This document shows positions 6,865 to 9,172 of a stretch of 9,172 bases of DNA, piece by piece. A program made the translations under genes and the position numbers. The first letter of the stretch is position 1. The number at the start of each line of letters is the position of its first letter. The DNA is taken from positions 1 through 9,172 of the forward strand of contig UWSO01000051.1 of assembly GCA_900538385.1 (NCBI GenBank), given 5' to 3'. Below the pieces are notes generated by a model. That model saw nothing but the letters and a program-made list of their open reading frames with translations. It searched no databases and was not told the DNA's origin. The DNA comes from an uncultured Porphyromonas sp. (GTDB lineage Bacteria > Bacteroidota > Bacteroidia > Bacteroidales > Porphyromonadaceae).

Positions 6865-8739
6865 TTACTTGACAGGTCGCAAGGCGCGCATCGCGTTGAG
6901 CACGGCGAGGACTGTGACGCCTACATCAGCGAAGACCGCCATCCACATGGAGGCTACACCAAGCAACGCAAGGAGTAGTACCAATATCTTAATACCTATG
7001 GCAAACCAAGCGTTTTGAAGTGCAATGCTGACCGTGCGACGTGCGATGCGTATGGCGGTAGCGATCTTGAGCGGGTTGTCGTCCATGATGACCACGTCGG
7101 CCGCCTCTATGGCAGCGTCAGAGCCTAGTCCACCCATAGCGATACCCACATCGGCACGCGCTAAGACAGGCGCATCGTTGATACCATCGCCTACGAAGAG
7201 GACGGTGCCGTGAGCTGGCTGCTCGAGGATCGTCTCGAGACGTGTCAGCTTGTCCGCAGGGAGCAGATCCGCATAGTACTCGGTGATGCCCACCTGCTGT
7301 GCCACCTCACGAGCTGCATCCTCGTGGTCTCCCGTGAGCATAACTAGCTGGTGGATGCCTAGGCGGCTCAGCTCTTCGATTGTTTGTTTAGACTCCTCCT
7401 TGATGGTGTCCGAGACGACAATATGTCCCGCATAGGTGCCGTCGATGGCGGCGTGTACGATGGTGCCCGCATGGTCGCACGGTTGCCACTGAGCCCCGAT
7501 AGACTCCATGAGCGCTACGTTGCCCACGTGAACTTCGGAGCCGTTGACACGCGCCTTGACCCCTCGCCCGGCAAGCTCCTCGACCTCCTCGATAGAGCAG
7601 TCGTCCTGTTCGTTGGGGTAAGCGTTACGCAGCGAGGCTGCGATGGGGTGTGTGGAGTGACGCTCCACGTGAGCCACCATGTGCAGCAGGTGATTCGCCT
7701 CGCAGTCGGTTGGGTGCACCGCATTGGCGGTAAAAGTGCCTTTCGTCAGGGTGCCTGTTTTGTCAAAAAGGACGGCACGCGCCTTTGCCAAGGCATCCAT
7801 ATAGTTGGCCCCCTTGACCAAGATACCAGCCCGTGAAGCGCCTCCGATGCCCGCAAAGAAGGAGAGCGGGATGGAGATGACCAGAGCGCAGGGGCAGGAG
7901 ATGACTAGGAAGGTCAGCGCCCTGTAAAGCCAGGTGGCGAAGTGGTCGGCGAAGCTGCCCGTCAGGAGTGGCGGTATGAAGGCAAGCAGGAGTGCTACGA
8001 TCACCACGACGGGGGTGTAGACACGGGCGAAGCGACGTATGAACGTCTCGCTCCGTGACTTATGATCGGTGGCGTGCTCGACCATCTCGATAATCTTCGA
8101 GGCGGTGGAGTCGCCCGCTGTCTTGGCAACACGGACGGTGAGTAGACCCGAGAGGTTGACACAGCCAGACATGACCTCGTCCTCGATGGTGACGCTGCGC
8201 GGTACGCTCTCGCCCGTGAGTGCGACCGTATTGAGTGCTGAGGAGCCCTCGATAATGAATCCGTCCAGTGGAACCCGTTCGCCAGGCTTGATGATGATGG
8301 TCTCGCCCACGGTTACCTCCTCTGGGGCGACCGTCTGCTCCACTCCGTCACGCAGCACGTTTGCCGTGTCGGGACGTATCTCGAGGAGGTGGGAGACGGC
8401 ACGACGGCTCTTGCCTTCGGCGTATCCCTCGAAGAGTTCGCCCACCTGGAAGAAGAGCATCACAAAGACCGCCTCGGGGAACTGCGCCTCGGCTCCTGGC
8501 AAGAAGCCTATGCAGAGCGCCCCGATGGTGGCGATGCTCATAAGGAAGTGCTCGTCAAAAAGTTCGCCATGCGCCACCCCCTCGACCGCCTCGCCGAGCA
8601 CGTCGTACCCTATAATAAGGTATGGCACGAGGTAGACCAAGAGGAGCTGCCACATCGGGAGAGCGCAGGTGCGCTCCACGATATAGGCCCCGATGAGTAG
8701 CAGGGCTGTGAGTATGATACGTATTAGTTTCTTCTTCAT
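6865..8739 (-). CDS. P1B-type heavy-metal-transporting ATPase (Zn2+/Cd2+/Pb2+ class, ZntA/CadA-like)
   Basis: A 624-residue inner-membrane pump that couples ATP hydrolysis to transition-metal transport. Motifs in order: TGES in the actuator domain (175-178); the metal-binding CPC in the membrane (282-284, within SCPCAL); DKTGTLTKG with the phosphorylated D326; the HP motif of P1B pumps (H364-P365); MLTGD (467-471); GDGINDAP (517-524). In the last membrane helices, K584 (NAWFAIGIK) and D605 (FADVGVTVLAVLNAMR) correspond to the conserved Lys and Asp of ZntA, placing it in the P1B-2 zinc/cadmium/lead class and against copper. There is no N-terminal HMA domain or CxxC: the protein begins directly with a membrane helix. 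A longer reading to 8817 is possible, but MKKKLIRIIL at 8739 is preferred. It puts a basic residue cluster before the first helix and lies 26 bases after the -7 box, whereas the longer start would be upstream of the promoter. Probable role: metal efflux, but direction is not proven. Confidence 0.93.
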   Translation of the reverse strand: MKKKLIRIILTALLLIGAYIVERTCALPMWQLLLVYLVPYLIIGYDVLGEAVEGVAHGELFDEHFLMSIATIGALCIGFLPGAEAQFPEAVFVMLFFQVGELFEGYAEGKSRRAVSHLLEIRPDTANVLRDGVEQTVAPEEVTVGETIIIKPGERVPLDGFIIEGSSALNTVALTGESVPRSVTIEDEVMSGCVNLSGLLTVRVAKTAGDSTASKIIEMVEHATDHKSRSETFIRRFARVYTPVVVIVALLLAFIPPLLTGSFADHFATWLYRALTFLVISCPCALVISIPLSFFAGIGGASRAGILVKGANYMDALAKARAVLFDKTGTLTKGTFTANAVHPTDCEANHLLHMVAHVERHSTHPIAASLRNAYPNEQDDCSIEEVEELAGRGVKARVNGSEVHVGNVALMESIGAQWQPCDHAGTIVHAAIDGTYAGHIVVSDTIKEESKQTIEELSRLGIHQLVMLTGDHEDAAREVAQQVGITEYYADLLPADKLTRLETILEQPAHGTVLFVGDGINDAPVLARADVGIAMGGLGSDAAIEAADVVIMDDNPLKIATAIRIARRTVSIALQNAWFAIGIKILVLLLALLGVASMWMAVFADVGVTVLAVLNAMRALRPVK

Positions 8740-8765
8740 AAGATATAGATGTACTGTTACGGAGA

Positions 8766-8773
8766 CAAAGGTA
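8766..8773 (-). promoter_or_regulatory. Bacteroidota -7 promoter box for the metal ATPase gene
   Basis: TACCTTTG on the minus strand matches TAnnTTTG and is 26 bases from the ATG at 8739. It supports that start codon over the longer frame beginning at 8817, which would precede the promoter. A TTG occurs 16 bases upstream and a TTTG 25 bases upstream on the minus strand; neither is at an ideal -33 distance. A palindrome overlaps this upstream region. Confidence 0.6.
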
Positions 8774-8785
8774 GAGCTATCTGCG

Positions 8786-8800
8786 TGCAACTCCGTTGCA
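8786..8800. promoter_or_regulatory. Fur-type 15-bp palindrome, candidate metal-responsive operator
   Basis: TGCAACtccGTTGCA is a perfect 6-3-6 inverted repeat, 15 bp long like the 7-1-7 boxes bound by Fur-family dimers. It lies 12 bases upstream of the -7 box of the metal ATPase gene, across the -33 region, where a bound repressor would block RNA polymerase. The window encodes a Fur-family protein with two zinc-type CxxC pairs, a plausible but unproven binder. No second copy is found upstream of the other genes in this window. Confidence 0.45.
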
Positions 8801-8845
8801 AAAGTACCCCCTCCCACAACCCTGCCCCTCCTAACCTCTAATCCC

Positions 8846-9046
8846 TACGTGGATATTTCGAAATCCCCACGTGGAAAATAAAAAATATCCACGTGAGCAA
8901 GAAAAAATTCTTCGGAGGAATCAAATGAAACTTCGGAGGAATCAAACGATACTTCGGAGGAATCAAATGATACTTTGGAAGAAATGATTCGCGTCCACGT
9001 GGAGAATAAAAAATAGCCATGTGGGGATTTGACATTTCTCACGTGG
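8846..9046. repeat. Composite repeat element: 22-bp-phased CACGTG sites flanking a 21-bp tandem array
   Basis: Six CACGTG-like palindromes are centred at 8848, 8870, 8892 and at 8998, 9020, 9042: two sets of three, each spaced exactly 22 bp. The fully palindromic examples are CCACGTGG at 8867-8874 and 8995-9002; others have one change. The 29-bp segments 8867-8895 and 8995-9023 are direct repeats differing at three positions. Between the sets lie three near-identical 21-bp units (8910-8930, 8931-8951, 8952-8972; core CTTCGGAGGAATCAAA) and a degenerate fourth to 8990. Short open frames on the minus strand across this stretch only reflect that 21 is a multiple of three. It resembles tandem-repeat MITEs reported from Porphyromonas in general layout, but identity with any named element is not established. 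Confidence 0.8.
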
Positions 9047-9066
9047 CTATCGTCTGAAAACTATTT

Positions 9067-9172
9067 GAGACTGTTGCAAAAGTCAACAGTCTCACAATCT
9101 TGCTTGCAAGATTGTCTAGACTTTGCAGAAAGGATGAAGCGCAAGGCGCTGAGGGTGAGGTCTGAAGGGAGC
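9067..9172. mobile_element. Two perfect adjacent hairpins, possible end of an insertion sequence continuing past the window
   Basis: The first hairpin has ten-base arms GAGACTGTTG (9067-9076) and CAACAGTCTC (9084-9093). The second starts directly after it, with nine-base arms ACAATCTTG (9094-9102) and CAAGATTGT (9107-9115). GAGACTGTTGCAAAAGTC resembles terminal inverted repeats of IS elements common in Bacteroidota. Minus-strand frames entering from the right edge remain open to 9061 (36 residues) and to 9039 (43 residues), and one could be the tail of a transposase; neither is long enough to identify. Alternatively these are tandem terminators for a gene beyond the window. Confidence 0.3.

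Noticed and set aside
6549..6978. Plus-strand open frames of 80 and 84 codons in the ATPase/TonB receptor gap
   Set aside because: They run through inverted repeats and the 3' end of the ATPase gene, with low-complexity composition and no family resemblance.
8069..8635. 188-codon plus-strand frame opposite the metal ATPase gene
   Set aside because: It is entirely antisense to a well-supported ATPase gene; its Ser/Thr/Pro-rich composition is the usual shadow of GC-rich codons.
8740..8817. 26-residue N-terminal extension of the metal ATPase (start at 8817)
   Set aside because: It would begin upstream of the -7 box and across the palindromic operator; the start at 8739 gives a typical P1B N terminus.
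8910..8990. CRISPR-like regular array
   Set aside because: Units are contiguous 21-bp tandem copies without spacers, and no cas genes are present.
8838..9042. Two overlapping 65-codon minus-strand frames, one with a repeated YHLIPPK-type heptapeptide
   Set aside because: They arise from 21-bp non-coding repeats, overlap one another in different frames, and have no promoter box or recognisable start context.
8846..9046. CACGTG sites as binding sites for a known bacterial CACGTG regulator
   Set aside because: CACGTG is known mainly as a eukaryotic E-box/G-box; no specific bacterial factor can be named from the sequence.

Overview
The window looks like chromosomal DNA from a Porphyromonas-like member of the Bacteroidota. 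Three things point that way. Four of the five genes are preceded by the Bacteroidota housekeeping -7 box (TAnnTTTG). There is a TonB-dependent receptor with an N-terminal carboxypeptidase-regulatory-like domain of the kind typical of the phylum. The intergenic DNA is full of short tandem repeats and hairpins, as in Porphyromonas genomes. The moderate-to-high GC would suit the P. asaccharolytica/P. uenonis group better than P. gingivalis, but the species is inference.

Layout from left to right: (1) 1-192, a decayed copy of a 21-bp tandem repeat element and a small stem-loop. (2) 193-621 (-), a Fur-family metalloregulator. (3) 622-908, a divergent intergenic region with a seven-copy TTAGAGA heptad repeat and a sigma-54-like promoter facing dnaK. 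(4) 909-2828 (+), dnaK, followed by a strong hairpin terminator that probably also serves the convergent gene. (5) 3004-4002 (-), a stand-alone RhuM-family gene. (6) 4058-6517 (-), a TonB-dependent outer-membrane receptor. (7) 6518-6864, a non-coding stretch holding two related REP/MITE-like inverted repeats. (8) 6865-8739 (-), a P1B-type Zn/Cd/Pb-transporting ATPase without an N-terminal metal-binding domain, with a promoter and a Fur-type 15-bp palindrome in front of it. (9) 8740-9172, non-coding repeat DNA: a composite of 22-bp-phased CACGTG sites around a 21-bp tandem array, then two perfect hairpins that may mark the end of an insertion sequence continuing beyond the window.

The genes may be linked through metal homeostasis: a zinc-ligand-bearing Fur-family repressor, a TonB receptor for an unknown substrate, and a P1B-2 ATPase whose promoter is overlapped by a Fur-like operator. 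DnaK is a housekeeping chaperone, and RhuM appears to be an accessory gene inserted among them. No complete new defence or mobile system is visible. The most unusual material is the non-coding repeat architecture, especially the phased CACGTG/21-bp element at 8846-9046, whose relative sits at the other edge of the window.
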